Positions 25,732 through 35,182 of a stretch of 64,000 nucleotides of DNA are shown here, one piece after another; the stretch's first letter is position 1; the number at the start of each line of letters is the position of its first letter. Both the position numbers and the translations under genes were made by a program. The notes below the pieces were generated by a model. That model was not told the origin of the DNA. It saw nothing but the letters and a program-made list of their open reading frames with translations, and did no database searches. Origin of the DNA: JANYJZ01 sp964523395 (GTDB lineage Bacteria; Bacteroidota; Ignavibacteria; UBA10030; SZUA-254); assembly GCA_964523395.1 (NCBI GenBank), contig CAZFXS010000002.1, forward strand, positions 186,001 to 250,000, in the 5' to 3' direction.

Positions 25732-28700
25732 TCAGATTGTCTGACTTGCCTCTCCGCTCTCTACCGGTTCGGGCCTCTCGGCCATAAAATAGATGAGCGG
25801 GACGATAATCAATGTCAGCGCCGTTGACGCAATCGAGCCGCCGATCAGAGAAATTGCCAGCCCCTGAAAAATCGGATCGAATACCATGACAAACGCGCCG
25901 ATAACGACTGCGCCTGATGTGAGGAGAATAGGCGTCGTCCGCACAGCACCCGATTCAATAATGGCTTGACGGAGAGGAATTCCTTCTTCGAGCCTGAGAT
26001 TGATAAAATCAATCAACAACACAGAATTCCTCACCATTATTCCCGCGAGCGCTATCATACCAATCATCGATGTTGCTGTAAAGAATGCATCCATCACCCA
26101 ATGTCCGACCAAAATTCCAATGAGTGAAAGCGGAATTGAAATCATCATTATCAACGGGACCTTGAATGATTGAAACCAACCGATAATCAGTATATAAATG
26201 ATCAGCAGCACTACCGCGAATGCCGCTCCCAGATCCCTGAACACTTCATACGTGATATGCCATTCGCCGTCCCATTTCATGGAAATCTTGTCATCGACAA
26301 ATGGCTGGGTGGTGTAATGTTGCTCGACAGTATATCCTTCCGGAAGTTGTATCGCTGCAATCTTTTCTCGTATATCGAGTATTGCATAGATCGGACTTTC
26401 GCGCTCCCCTGCAACGTCGGCGGTTATATAGACCACCCGTTGTTGATTTTTACGATAAATGCTCTTTTCCTGTTTTCGCTCAGTTATGTTGACCAGTTCA
26501 GAGACAGGAATCATTTTTCCGCTTGCCGACTGAACAGCAATGCCGCGAAGGTTTTCGATTCCCGATCTCTCGCGTTCCGATAATCTCAGATTAATACCCA
26601 CCGGATCATTTTCTTTCGGCTGATAAAGTTGAGAAACTGTCATCCCGTTGAGAACCATGCCAAGCATCTGGACAATCTGCTGCGAGCTGACACCGGCTCG
26701 CATCGCTTTTTCTTTCTCTATTTCAAAATTGAATTTTGTCTGGTCGGCTTCTACAAGCCAGTCCACATCAACAACACCCTCTGTGGATTCAAATATGGCG
26801 CGAATCTGTTCAGCGGTTTTTATCTGACGATCATAGTCCATACCATAAACTTCCGCGACGAGAGTAGAAAGCACCGGAGGACCCGGGGGTACTTCGGCAA
26901 TTTTAACATTCGCCTCGTAGCGTGATGCAATTTTCTGTATTTCCGGCCTAAAACGCCTTGCGATATCGTGACTTTCATCGTCTCGTTCATGCTTGGATAA
27001 CAAATTTACCTGAACATCAGCCACATTCGCTCCGCTCCGCAAATCATAATGCCGGACAAGTCCGTTAAAATTAATCGGCGCCGATGTCCCGACGTAACTT
27101 TGATAATGAATAACTTCGGGCTGAACCCTGATATACTCCGTTATTTCCCTTGCCACAGCCGCGGTACGTTCCAGCGTTGTTCCTTCCGGCATATCGATAA
27201 TAACCTGGATTTCATTTTTGTTATCAAATGGCAACATCTTTACCGTCACCAGCTTGAAATAGACCAGTGAAACCGATACCAGCAGGAGAATCACTGTTGC
27301 ACCAAGAAATATCCATCGCTTTTTAGCATTCTCGATGAGAGGAGTAATTGTTTTTGCATACCATCTGTAAATCAGCGTTTGCTCCAGGTTGTATTCTGCC
27401 TTCGTTTCCGTATGCCCTTCTTTGAAAAGGCTCATCACCAACCATGGTGTAATAACTAACGCAACAAGCAGCGAAAAAATCATCGCCAGCGACGCACCGA
27501 TGGGCATTGGGCTCATGTACGGACCCATCAGCCCCGAAACAAACGCCATCGGCAATACAGAAGCTATTACCGTGAATGTTGCCAGGATGGTCGGGTTGCC
27601 GACTTCATCAATCGCAGTAATCGCGGCTTGCAGTAGGGGAAGTTGTTTCATCTTAAAATGCCGGTGCATATTCTCAACAATGATGATAGCGTCATCAACA
27701 ACCAAGCCGGTCACAAAGACCAGAGCGAATAGCGTTATACGATTAAGCGTATACCCGAACAGATAGTACACAAAGAGGGTAAGAGCAAACGTCACCGGTA
27801 CGGTCATAAAGATGACGAGCCCACTACGCCATCCCATCGAAAAGGCGACGAGAATTGTGACCGCGATAATCGCGATCGAAAGATGTTTGAGCAATTCACT
27901 GACTTTTTCCGACGCAGTTTCACCATAATTACGCGTTACAGACACTTCCACATCTTCCGGGATAAGGTTTCCTTTCATCACATTCACCTTTTCGAGAATC
28001 GCTTCAGCTATCACTTTCGCATCTGACCCCTGGCGTTTGGAGACTGCAATTGTCACTGCAGGAAATTCCGTTCCCCGGAACCTATCGCTGGTGGAAGCAA
28101 CGTTATCCCCAACACCAAAACTGACGTATTCCCGCGCTTCTTCCGGACCATCCACCACTTCCGCCACATTCGAGAGGTAGACAGGGTTTCCGCGAGACAC
28201 CCCCACAACGATTCTGCGGATCTCTTCCGCAGACGTAAGGAACGATCCGGTTTCCACCAAAAATTCTTCGTCGTTTGCATTGTAGCGGCCCGCAAGAGAC
28301 TGCCGGTTTGCGGAACTGATGTATCCGGCAATGCGAAGCGGATCGATTTGCACTCCCGTCATTTTTACTCTATCAAGAATAACCCGAATTTGACGGGTAC
28401 GGCCGCCGATAATCCGGGTTTCCGCCACTGAAGGTATTTGTTTTATCTGCGAGGAGAGTTCCCCGGCCATGCGGCGCAATGCAAAATCATCATATTCCCG
28501 GCTCCAAAGCGTCAATGCCATCATCGGTACATCATCGATGGATTTGGATTTTATCAACGGCATGGATGTACCTTGCGGCATACGATCCATATTTTTCTGG
28601 ATCTCATTGTAAAGTTTAACGAGACTCTTTTCGACATCCTCTCCCACATAGTAACGGACGATGAGCATCGACATTCCCGCCATTGATGTTGAGTAAACAT

Positions 28701-28950
28701 ATTCGACACCGTTAATGTTGGAGATCATTTTTTCCAGCGGCTTAGTGACGCGGCTTTCCACTTCGGTAGGGTTAGCTCCCAGATACTGGACGAAGATATC
28801 GACCATCGGGACACTGATCTGGGGTTCTTCTTCACTCGGCGTAAGATAAGCGCTGTACAATCCGATAACCAGAAATGCCGCAATCAGTAATGGCGTCAGC
28901 TTCGATTGTATGAATGCATGGGCAATCGTGCCCGCAAGACCTTTGTTCAC
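25732..28950 (-). CDS. RND-family efflux permease (AcrB/MdtB-like)
   Basis: A 1072-residue inner-membrane pump subunit with 12 helices and two large periplasmic loops. The proton-relay region in TM4 reads 'GLVVDDAIIIVEN', with the Asp-Asp pair of multidrug (HAE-type) pumps rather than the motif of heavy-metal CzcA/CusA pumps. Start is a GTG at 28950 overlapping the adaptor stop by 4 bp (GTGA), showing translational coupling. With the adaptor and the TolC-like channel it should form a tripartite exporter driven by the proton gradient. Substrate unknown. Confidence 0.93.
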   Translation of the reverse strand: MNKGLAGTIAHAFIQSKLTPLLIAAFLVIGLYSAYLTPSEEEPQISVPMVDIFVQYLGANPTEVESRVTKPLEKMISNINGVEYVYSTSMAGMSMLIVRYYVGEDVEKSLVKLYNEIQKNMDRMPQGTSMPLIKSKSIDDVPMMALTLWSREYDDFALRRMAGELSSQIKQIPSVAETRIIGGRTRQIRVILDRVKMTGVQIDPLRIAGYISSANRQSLAGRYNANDEEFLVETGSFLTSAEEIRRIVVGVSRGNPVYLSNVAEVVDGPEEAREYVSFGVGDNVASTSDRFRGTEFPAVTIAVSKRQGSDAKVIAEAILEKVNVMKGNLIPEDVEVSVTRNYGETASEKVSELLKHLSIAIIAVTILVAFSMGWRSGLVIFMTVPVTFALTLFVYYLFGYTLNRITLFALVFVTGLVVDDAIIIVENMHRHFKMKQLPLLQAAITAIDEVGNPTILATFTVIASVLPMAFVSGLMGPYMSPMPIGASLAMIFSLLVALVITPWLVMSLFKEGHTETKAEYNLEQTLIYRWYAKTITPLIENAKKRWIFLGATVILLLVSVSLVYFKLVTVKMLPFDNKNEIQVIIDMPEGTTLERTAAVAREITEYIRVQPEVIHYQSYVGTSAPINFNGLVRHYDLRSGANVADVQVNLLSKHERDDESHDIARRFRPEIQKIASRYEANVKIAEVPPGPPVLSTLVAEVYGMDYDRQIKTAEQIRAIFESTEGVVDVDWLVEADQTKFNFEIEKEKAMRAGVSSQQIVQMLGMVLNGMTVSQLYQPKENDPVGINLRLSERERSGIENLRGIAVQSASGKMIPVSELVNITERKQEKSIYRKNQQRVVYITADVAGERESPIYAILDIREKIAAIQLPEGYTVEQHYTTQPFVDDKISMKWDGEWHITYEVFRDLGAAFAVVLLIIYILIIGWFQSFKVPLIMMISIPLSLIGILVGHWVMDAFFTATSMIGMIALAGIMVRNSVLLIDFINLRLEEGIPLRQAIIESGAVRTTPILLTSGAVVIGAFVMVFDPIFQGLAISLIGGSIASTALTLIIVPLIYFMAERPEPVESGEASQTI

Positions 28951-30029
28951 TGTATCACCTCCACGGGCTGGCCGTCCTCATACGGCTCTGAAGCAGGCAG
29001 GAGGACAGTCTCACCGACGCGCAATCCAGACAAGATTTCAACGTTTGAACCAGTACTTTTTCCCGTCCTGATCCAACGCAATCTCGCAGTTCCCTTATCA
29101 CTCAACACAAAAAGACCTTCAAGCTGGCCGTGTTCTACAAGAGCCTCACGGGGAATCGTCAGACGCGGCGCGGTTCCTTTTTCCAGTGTAATACGGGCGT
29201 ACATCCCCGAACGAATCTGCGCCGCCGTTTGTTTCGGGAGTTGTGAAAGCCGAACCTTTACATCAAATTGGCGGCTGGCCGCGTCCCCTGACGCGTTGAT
29301 CTGAGTCACCACACCCGCGACTTCACCATGGACCGCATCGATATGAGCCCTGACGGTATCCCCTTGCCCGAACAAGTAAATCTCCGATTCAGGCACTTTA
29401 ACAACGACCACGAGGATACTGACGTCTTCGACAGTCACCAGTGGCATGCCTGGAGACGCAAGATCGCCTTGCTGAACCATTTTGCCGACAATAAACCCGT
29501 TCAACGGCGAACGAAGTTCACTGTACCCGAGCACGTCATCAATTTCTTTTTCCATCTCGTCCACTGCCTTGACTTTTGCCGAAGCCATGCGGTACATTGT
29601 CTCAACATCATCCATTTCCTTTTTTGATGCGCTTTGCGTAGCAACAAGATTCTTCATGCGTTCATACTGACGTTCGGCATTTTGAAATGCCGCCTGTGCT
29701 TCCAGTCTCTGAGCTTTTACCTGCTCGCGTTTGGCGGCGATGTCGTTATTCCCTACCGTAAGAATAATCTGCCCTTGCCGTACCGGCGTACCTATGTCGA
29801 ACGGCATTGAAGTAATGCGCCCCATCAGTTTCGTGCTCAACGTTGCGCGGTGAATTCCTTCAAGCGTACCGCTGAACGAATATTGCTCCGGCACGTCACG
29901 AACCACAGCATGATATGCCTGCACACGGACGGGCGGGAGCGGTGGTTTTGCTTTGTCTGCATTCTCACAACCTGTTATTCCGGTGAATATGATTATTGTC
30001 GACACAACGATGTTAACTGGCTTTATCAT
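28947..30029 (-). CDS. RND periplasmic adaptor (membrane fusion) lipoprotein
   Basis: A 360-residue protein starting with a lipoprotein signal ending in 'GITGC' (lipobox, Cys21). A barrel-sandwich half ('TLSTKLMGRITSMPFDIGTPVRQG'), an alpha-helical coiled hairpin (about 90-150), the second lipoyl half ('LRSPLNGFIVGKMVQQGDLASPG') and a beta-barrel follow. It bridges the RND permease and the outer-membrane channel in the periplasm. It lies 34 bp after the TolC-like gene and overlaps the permease by 4 bp. Confidence 0.92.
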   Translation of the reverse strand: MIKPVNIVVSTIIIFTGITGCENADKAKPPLPPVRVQAYHAVVRDVPEQYSFSGTLEGIHRATLSTKLMGRITSMPFDIGTPVRQGQIILTVGNNDIAAKREQVKAQRLEAQAAFQNAERQYERMKNLVATQSASKKEMDDVETMYRMASAKVKAVDEMEKEIDDVLGYSELRSPLNGFIVGKMVQQGDLASPGMPLVTVEDVSILVVVVKVPESEIYLFGQGDTVRAHIDAVHGEVAGVVTQINASGDAASRQFDVKVRLSQLPKQTAAQIRSGMYARITLEKGTAPRLTIPREALVEHGQLEGLFVLSDKGTARLRWIRTGKSTGSNVEILSGLRVGETVLLPASEPYEDGQPVEVIQ

Positions 30030-30063
30030 AAAAATGTCTTTTGTTTATTATAGTGTGGGAAAA

Positions 30064-31374
30064 TTATTGTACCGAAAGTAGTTCCATCATGAACACCGAC
30101 ATATTCAGCGCGTACAGTGTCTGGAGGTATTCGAGGCGCACGCCGGCAAGGGAGGCCTCCGCATTCAGCAAGTCGGTTGTATTGCCAATACCACCGGCAT
30201 AACGTTCCGAAAGAATCCGGTAATGTTCTTCTGCCTGCCGGACAGCTTCTTCCGACAGCTTCAGACGTCTGGTATTACTCTCAAGACTCATGACTGTGTT
30301 TTCAAGGTCGTTCCTGTTTTGCAGGCGTTGACGCGAAAATTCTGTTTCAGCTCGTTTGAGTTTTGCTTCTGCTTTTTGAATTTCTGAAATCTGGCCAAAC
30401 CCTGGAAAGATATCCCATTTCAGCATCGCTCCCACCATCCAGCTCGTTCCCTTTTTACCGAATATCCGTTGGTCGTTCCATTCATAACTGCCGAACGCGT
30501 TCAGCGTCGGCAGAAGTTTGAAATAGTTCATCCGCACCATACCTTCTGCCGCATCAACACCATACTTCATCGCCAGCATGTCGGAGCGAGTACTGTTGAT
30601 CGCATCGATGTCGGCAAGATTTGCAGGAAGAGGGGGAACTGACAATGTATCAGTCGGTGTAATTCCAGCATCATCTTCTTGTCCGAGCAGTAACTGCAAT
30701 GCGTGCCCGGCATTACGGATGGTATTTTCAATTTCGACTTTCTTAGTTTCAACAGAGAGCAGACGCACCTGTGACTGCAGGTACTCTGCGCGGTTAATCA
30801 TGCCCTGGTCGAGGTAGTGTTTTGCTTGTTCACTGTTGGAAAGAGCCGCCTTCAGAGCAACATCGACAACATCGAGACTCTTGCGGGCAAGAACAAGTTC
30901 GAAGTATGCCGCTTTAACGCGAAACTCAAGGTATTGCCCGGTCCGGATTTCCTTTTGCTCCATAGCACTCAGTGCATCTTGCGCCGCGGAGCGTCCCGAA
31001 AATCCGTCCAGATTGATCAGCGGTTGCTGGACTTCAACCTTTGTGGTGTACTGGTAAAAGCGGCCGGGATCGTTGAGAAGGACCGGATTGAAATCTGACG
31101 TCGTAACGCTTCCCTGTTTCAGTTTCAGGCCAAAGACATTCAGCGGATCAGTTGTGGCAGTATAGCTTGACGCGATGCTAATACGAGGGAGAAATACCGA
31201 TAATGTGGAATTCGTGTTTGCCTGTGCTTCGTCCTTTTCGGATTCTGCAAGCTTCAAATCGTAATTATATTTTCTTGCGCGCGTTAATGCGTCTTGCAAA
31301 GAAAGTGACTCACCCGCTGTGAGATTTCCAAACAGGAGGAGCGTTAAGGCAATGAAGTGCAATACCTTGTTCAT
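30064..31374 (-). CDS. TolC-family outer-membrane efflux channel
   Basis: A 436-residue protein with signal peptide (1-20, 'LTAGES') and the two OEP repeats of the TolC fold: 'LSLQDALTRARKYNYDLKLAESE' at the start of the mature part (given here in short) and a second long helical half with 'ERYAGGIGNTTDLLNAEASL' near the end. It should trimerise in the outer membrane and serve the downstream adaptor and RND pump. It is the first gene of the operon. Confidence 0.92.
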   Translation of the reverse strand: MNKVLHFIALTLLLFGNLTAGESLSLQDALTRARKYNYDLKLAESEKDEAQANTNSTLSVFLPRISIASSYTATTDPLNVFGLKLKQGSVTTSDFNPVLLNDPGRFYQYTTKVEVQQPLINLDGFSGRSAAQDALSAMEQKEIRTGQYLEFRVKAAYFELVLARKSLDVVDVALKAALSNSEQAKHYLDQGMINRAEYLQSQVRLLSVETKKVEIENTIRNAGHALQLLLGQEDDAGITPTDTLSVPPLPANLADIDAINSTRSDMLAMKYGVDAAEGMVRMNYFKLLPTLNAFGSYEWNDQRIFGKKGTSWMVGAMLKWDIFPGFGQISEIQKAEAKLKRAETEFSRQRLQNRNDLENTVMSLESNTRRLKLSEEAVRQAEEHYRILSERYAGGIGNTTDLLNAEASLAGVRLEYLQTLYALNMSVFMMELLSVQ

Positions 31375-32009
31375 ATCATTTGTTGTGGAACGTATGATAA
31401 AAATCGCAACGGATTCTCCAGAGAATAATAGGCGTACCCGGCGGTGTTAGTTGTTAAATTAGATGCAGGATTTATTGAAAGGGTTCAGAGAAAACAGGAG
31501 AAGAATTTGCCAAAAAAACCGTTAAAATAATCGATTTCTTGTAGAGGATGCTTTTGCGAGGGAGATGAGACTTATTGAGGATCACTCTGCCACGTCATGA
31601 GATTCTTAGCCCTAAATTACCTCCCCGTATGAGAAGTCCCGTCAGGGAAGTCCTGATGATAGAAGACGAGAAAACAATATCAAAAAGCCCCCTTGGGGCG
31701 ATCTAAAACGATTGCCCGCCTCAACTTGCTCGCAACAGCAAAGTCCTTGGGATTATGGAACCGCGCCCAGTTCCTCTCATCGCGAAATGCTACAAGGATA
31801 TTTATGATCTCTTCGATCTCTGATTTTGATCTTCTCTTCACGGATTGATGTTGAATAATTGCTGTTACCGTTCGGAATAGTGCGACGTGAAGAAAACCTT
31901 TTTGAATGCCTCATAGCCCACCAAATCCCCTCAGAACATACAGAATAATCTCTTTTGAGCGATCCAAGATTGATTAATCTCCAAGGGAAAGCCTTACAGA
32001 GAACCGGTT
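31375..32009. other. 635 bp intergenic region, empty apart from a MazG-like remnant
   Basis: No complete gene is supported between the TolC-family gene and the DNA glycosylase. Apart from the fragment at 31680-31841, only short out-of-frame stretches are seen. Such decay suggests lost genes. Confidence 0.6.
31680..31841 (-). pseudogene. Remnant of a MazG-like nucleotide pyrophosphohydrolase
   Basis: A 53-codon frame from a GTG at 31841 encodes 'EIINILVAFRDERNW.RFHNPKDFAVASKL', which matches the N-terminal helix region of small MazG-like pyrophosphatases ('..FRDER.W.QFHNPK.LA..L..EAAEL'). It then diverges and stops before the metal-binding EExxE/D helices appear. No downstream frame restores them. 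I read it as a 3'-truncated gene; the 5' end also lacks a good start. Confidence 0.55.
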
Positions 32010-32618
32010 TTACGCACGGCCCCCGTCAAAACTCTTGACACGGTCGCCAAGCTCTCCGAAAACTTCCTCCAGCGCCTCCATATCCTTCGCGCGCCCGCTG
32101 GTACTGCCGAGGAGCCAAACCTCCGATGCACCGATGAGGAACTCCTGCTTCCCGCGCGATTTGGTTGCGGCAGGATAGAGCGGCTTCATGCATTTCTCGA
32201 AGACATCAAGGCCGGTGACAAAGGCGACGATCTTCGGTTTGTACTTCTCCACTTTCCTGATAAATTTTTGCATGTCTTCTGCGGTCGGTTCCGCGGCGGG
32301 ATCGTCGTCACTGCTCACCACACGGCGGCGGTTGAGGTCGGTGAACCCTACGCGGTGTTTCAGCAGCAGCGTTTCTTTTTTCTCAAAGAAGAACTGCTTG
32401 TACATGTCGGTAAGCACGCCGGTATGTTTCGCGTCGGCAAGCACTTTGCGGTCAGACGCGGAGATCACCATCCCCGGCACAATGCCGGAATACTCCAGCA
32501 TTTCCCAAAAGCGGTTCCTCGGCCCAAGGTAATAAAACCCCAGTTCATCCGATGCTTCTGAAACTGTGGTTCCGACGAAGAGAACGTTTAGATTTGAAAT
32601 TAAGATTTCTGCGAGCAT
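32010..32618 (-). CDS. Mug/TDG-type uracil-DNA glycosylase family protein
   Basis: About 202 residues from the ATG at 32618 (GAGAAGGAA upstream; a longer frame to 32708 lacks support). 'LNVLFVGTTVSEASDELGFYYLGP' and 'NRFWEMLEYSG' match the N-terminal active-site region of Mug/TDG glycosylases, and 'LLGSTSGRA' aligns with the second motif. The usual GINPG motif reads G-T-T-V-S, as in divergent subfamilies, so base specificity is uncertain. It would excise deaminated or mismatched bases. A charged Asp/Glu insert lies near residues 100-112. Confidence 0.72.
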   Translation of the reverse strand: MLAEILISNLNVLFVGTTVSEASDELGFYYLGPRNRFWEMLEYSGIVPGMVISASDRKVLADAKHTGVLTDMYKQFFFEKKETLLLKHRVGFTDLNRRRVVSSDDDPAAEPTAEDMQKFIRKVEKYKPKIVAFVTGLDVFEKCMKPLYPAATKSRGKQEFLIGASEVWLLGSTSGRAKDMEALEEVFGELGDRVKSFDGGRA

Positions 32619-32710
32619 TCTCAGTTTCCTTCTCTTCAAAAAAAGTTGGCTGGTTTTATTCTTTATGACAAACTCATGGAAGGTATTAATTAACGCACCC
32701 AATAACAATA

Positions 32711-32744
32711 AAAATCCCGGCAGACTTTCATCTGCCGGGATTTT
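32711..32744 (-). terminator. Strong terminator of the hydrogenase/hyp operon
   Basis: A perfect 14-bp stem, AAAATCCCGGCAGA (32711-32724) with TCTGCCGGGATTTT (32731-32744), closes a 6-nt loop 17 bp after the hypE stop. On the minus strand the stem ends in TTTTTATTG. Confidence 0.92.
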
Positions 32745-32760
32745 CCTGATGCATGTATTT

Positions 32761-33825
32761 TCAGCAAATCCTTGGCAACTGCTCTCCCGAGAGCATATCC
32801 ACGAGCCGCGTTCCGCCGATGCGCGTGTTCATAACAACGTAGCCGGGATGCTCATTGACAACTTCACCGATGACAGATGCATGTTTACCCAATGGATGCA
32901 TTCGCATCGCATCGAGCACCGTATCTGCGTCTGAAGCCGGGACAATTGCAATAAGCTTCCCTTCGTTTGCGACATAGAGCGGGTCAAATCCCAGCATCTC
33001 GCACGCCGCTTTTACATCTTCAGCAACGGGAATCGCTTCTTCATCGAAAACAAAGCCGCAATTTGCCTGCGAGGCAATTTCATTCAGCGTTGTCGCGACC
33101 CCGCCGCGGGTTGGATCGCGAAGAACCCTGATACCAGCGCCCGTTTCAAACATCGTTTCCACCAGACCCGCAAGCGACGCGGTATCGGACACTATGTTCG
33201 ATTCAAATTCCAAACCTTCCCTCGCCGACATGATGGCAATGCCGTGCTCGGCAATCGATCCGCTTATCAGAATCTTATCTCCCGCTCTCACATTGCGGGG
33301 AGAAAGATTTCTGCCTTGCGGAACCAGGCCAATGCCTGAGGTGTTGATGAATATCCCGTCCCCTTTACCACGGTCGACAACTTTCGTATCGCCGGTGACT
33401 AATTTCACTCCGGCTTCATCCGAGGCCCTGCGCATCGAAGCAATAATCTGTTCAAACTGATTCATTGCAAATCCTTCTTCAAGTATTATTCCCGAGGAAA
33501 GATAGAGCGGCTTCGCCCCGCACATCGCGAGGTCGTTGACCGTTCCGTTCACCGCAAGCGAACCGATATCTCCGCCGGGGAAAAAGAGCGGATTTACCAC
33601 ATACGAATCGGTGGTAAACGCAAGGCGCGCCTCCTGCAACGGTACGATGGCACCGTCGAGCAATGGTTCAAGAAATTCATTCCGGAAATGAGGAAGGATA
33701 ATGTTGTCGATGAGCTGTTGTGTCAGCTTTCCGCCACTGCCATGCGCCAGCAGAACCTGCGGATAACTTCCCAGAGGAAGCGGGCATTCACTGAACGTTG
33801 TTATTTGCATTCCGTTGCCTTTCAT
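32761..33825 (-). CDS. hypE: Hydrogenase maturation protein HypE (carbamoyl dehydratase)
   Basis: About 354 residues from the ATG at 33825, which lies 2 bp after the hypD stop; the longer open frame upstream overlaps hypD and is not used. It is a PurM/SelD-like ATP-binding protein with 'LAHGSGGKLTQQLI', 'FTTDSYVVNPLFFPGGDIG' and 'VNGTVNDLAMCGA'. It ends in '..LPRIC', whose terminal Cys accepts the carbamoyl group from HypF and is dehydrated to thiocyanate for the Fe-CN ligands. It is the last gene of the hydrogenase operon. Confidence 0.96.
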   Translation of the reverse strand: MKGNGMQITTFSECPLPLGSYPQVLLAHGSGGKLTQQLIDNIILPHFRNEFLEPLLDGAIVPLQEARLAFTTDSYVVNPLFFPGGDIGSLAVNGTVNDLAMCGAKPLYLSSGIILEEGFAMNQFEQIIASMRRASDEAGVKLVTGDTKVVDRGKGDGIFINTSGIGLVPQGRNLSPRNVRAGDKILISGSIAEHGIAIMSAREGLEFESNIVSDTASLAGLVETMFETGAGIRVLRDPTRGGVATTLNEIASQANCGFVFDEEAIPVAEDVKAACEMLGFDPLYVANEGKLIAIVPASDADTVLDAMRMHPLGKHASVIGEVVNEHPGYVVMNTRIGGTRLVDMLSGEQLPRIC

Positions 33826-33827
33826 AA

Positions 33828-34934
33828 CTACACCCTTCCCTGTACGGTATGACGTTGACCATATGTAAAATACGCGGCACATGCACCTTCCGAAGAAACC
33901 ATCGGCGCACCGAGCGGATGTTCCGGTGTACATCGCGAGCCGAACATGCCGCAGGAATCGGGCTTGCGACGACCTTGCAAAACGAGCCCGGCAAGACACT
34001 CTGCCGGTTCAGGCACAATTACATCCTCAACTTCGAAAATCTTTTCGGCATCAAACGTTTCGTACGGATAGGAGAGCGTGTACCCGCTATCGGGAATTTC
34101 CCCGATGCCGCGCCATTTCCTGTCGACAACACGGAAAACCTTCTCTATGATTCTCCTGGCGGAGGTATTTCCGAACCTGCTCACCACCCTGCTGTATTGA
34201 TTCTCAACTTCTGCTCTCCCCGATTCGAGCTGCCTGACCGCCATATATACTCCTTGCAGGATGTCAACAGGTTCGAACCCGGTTACAACAACCGGCACCC
34301 GGTATCTGGCAGTAAGCGGCTGATATTCTTCGTAACCCATGACGGTACAAACGTGTCCTGCGGCAAGAATTCCCTGCACCCGGTTGCCGGGAGCGGAAAG
34401 GATAACTTCCAGCGCCGGCGGCACGAGAACATGTGAACAGAGAATAGAAAAATTTTTCAATCCGCGGCGCGAGGCCTCATACACCGCCATCGCGTTCGCA
34501 GGGGCGGTTGTCTCGAATCCGACAGCGAAGAAGACAACGTTCCGTTCCGGGTTCCGTTCCGCAATCCTCAATACATCTAGCGGAGAGTAGACAATGCGCA
34601 CGTCTCCGCCATTTGCTTTGACTGAAAGCAGATCCTTCTCCGCCCCGGGAACGCGCAGCATATCGCCAAACGAACAAAAGATAACATCCGGCCGCTCAGC
34701 GATACGCAACGCTTTTTCAATCATCTCCACAGGGGTAACGCATACCGGGCATCCCGGACCATGGACAAGCTCAATCTCTTTCGGTAAAAGAGATTCGATG
34801 CCGTATTTCATAATGCTGTGCGTTTGTCCGCCGCAAATCTCCATCAACGTCCAGTGCTTCGTTGTCACCGCGCGGATTTTTTCTGCAAGTTTCTTTGCTG
34901 ATTCACCGTCACGATATTCATCGATGAATTTCAT
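33828..34934 (-). CDS. hypD: Hydrogenase maturation protein HypD
   Basis: A 368-residue scaffold for assembling Fe(CN)2CO with HypC and HypE. Conserved blocks are 'MEICGGQTHSI' (Cys34), 'GPGCPVCVTP' (Cys62, Cys65) and 'FCSFGDMLRVPG', with a cluster of Cys near the C-terminus ('DSCGMFGSRCTPEHP..GACAAYF') for the [4Fe-4S] centre. The start overlaps hypC by 4 bp (ATGA). Confidence 0.97.
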   Translation of the reverse strand: MKFIDEYRDGESAKKLAEKIRAVTTKHWTLMEICGGQTHSIMKYGIESLLPKEIELVHGPGCPVCVTPVEMIEKALRIAERPDVIFCSFGDMLRVPGAEKDLLSVKANGGDVRIVYSPLDVLRIAERNPERNVVFFAVGFETTAPANAMAVYEASRRGLKNFSILCSHVLVPPALEVILSAPGNRVQGILAAGHVCTVMGYEEYQPLTARYRVPVVVTGFEPVDILQGVYMAVRQLESGRAEVENQYSRVVSRFGNTSARRIIEKVFRVVDRKWRGIGEIPDSGYTLSYPYETFDAEKIFEVEDVIVPEPAECLAGLVLQGRRKPDSCGMFGSRCTPEHPLGAPMVSSEGACAAYFTYGQRHTVQGRV

Positions 34935-35182
34935 CCAACGTCTCCGGCTGTATTTTCCAGCTGTTCCATCTCGTTAAGGATGTCGAATACCCTTACAGCT
35001 TCCTCTTCATCGATAATATTGAGTCCGAAACCGACATGCACAATGACATATTGCCCGATACGCACATCCGGCACCCACGCAAGGCAAACCTGTTTGGAGA
35101 TACCACCAAAATTCACCGTTCCCATCAGCGGCTCTGATGAACGATCGATGTTTATGACTTTACCGGGAATTCCAAGACACAT
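34931..35182 (-). CDS. hypC: Hydrogenase maturation chaperone HypC
   Basis: An 83-residue chaperone starting with the invariant 'MCLGIPGKV', where Cys2 holds the iron during transfer to the large subunit, and containing His49 in 'YVIVHVGFG'. A GAGGAG site precedes the ATG at 35182. It overlaps the end of hypF by 23 bp and hypD by 4 bp. The frame is open further upstream but the conserved N-terminus fixes the start. Confidence 0.96.
   Translation of the reverse strand: MCLGIPGKVINIDRSSEPLMGTVNFGGISKQVCLAWVPDVRIGQYVIVHVGFGLNIIDEEEAVRVFDILNEMEQLENTAGDVG

Noticed and set aside
31842..32009. Possible transposase or second gene fragment beside the MazG remnant
   Set aside because: No frame gave a recognisable motif and no terminal inverted repeats were found.
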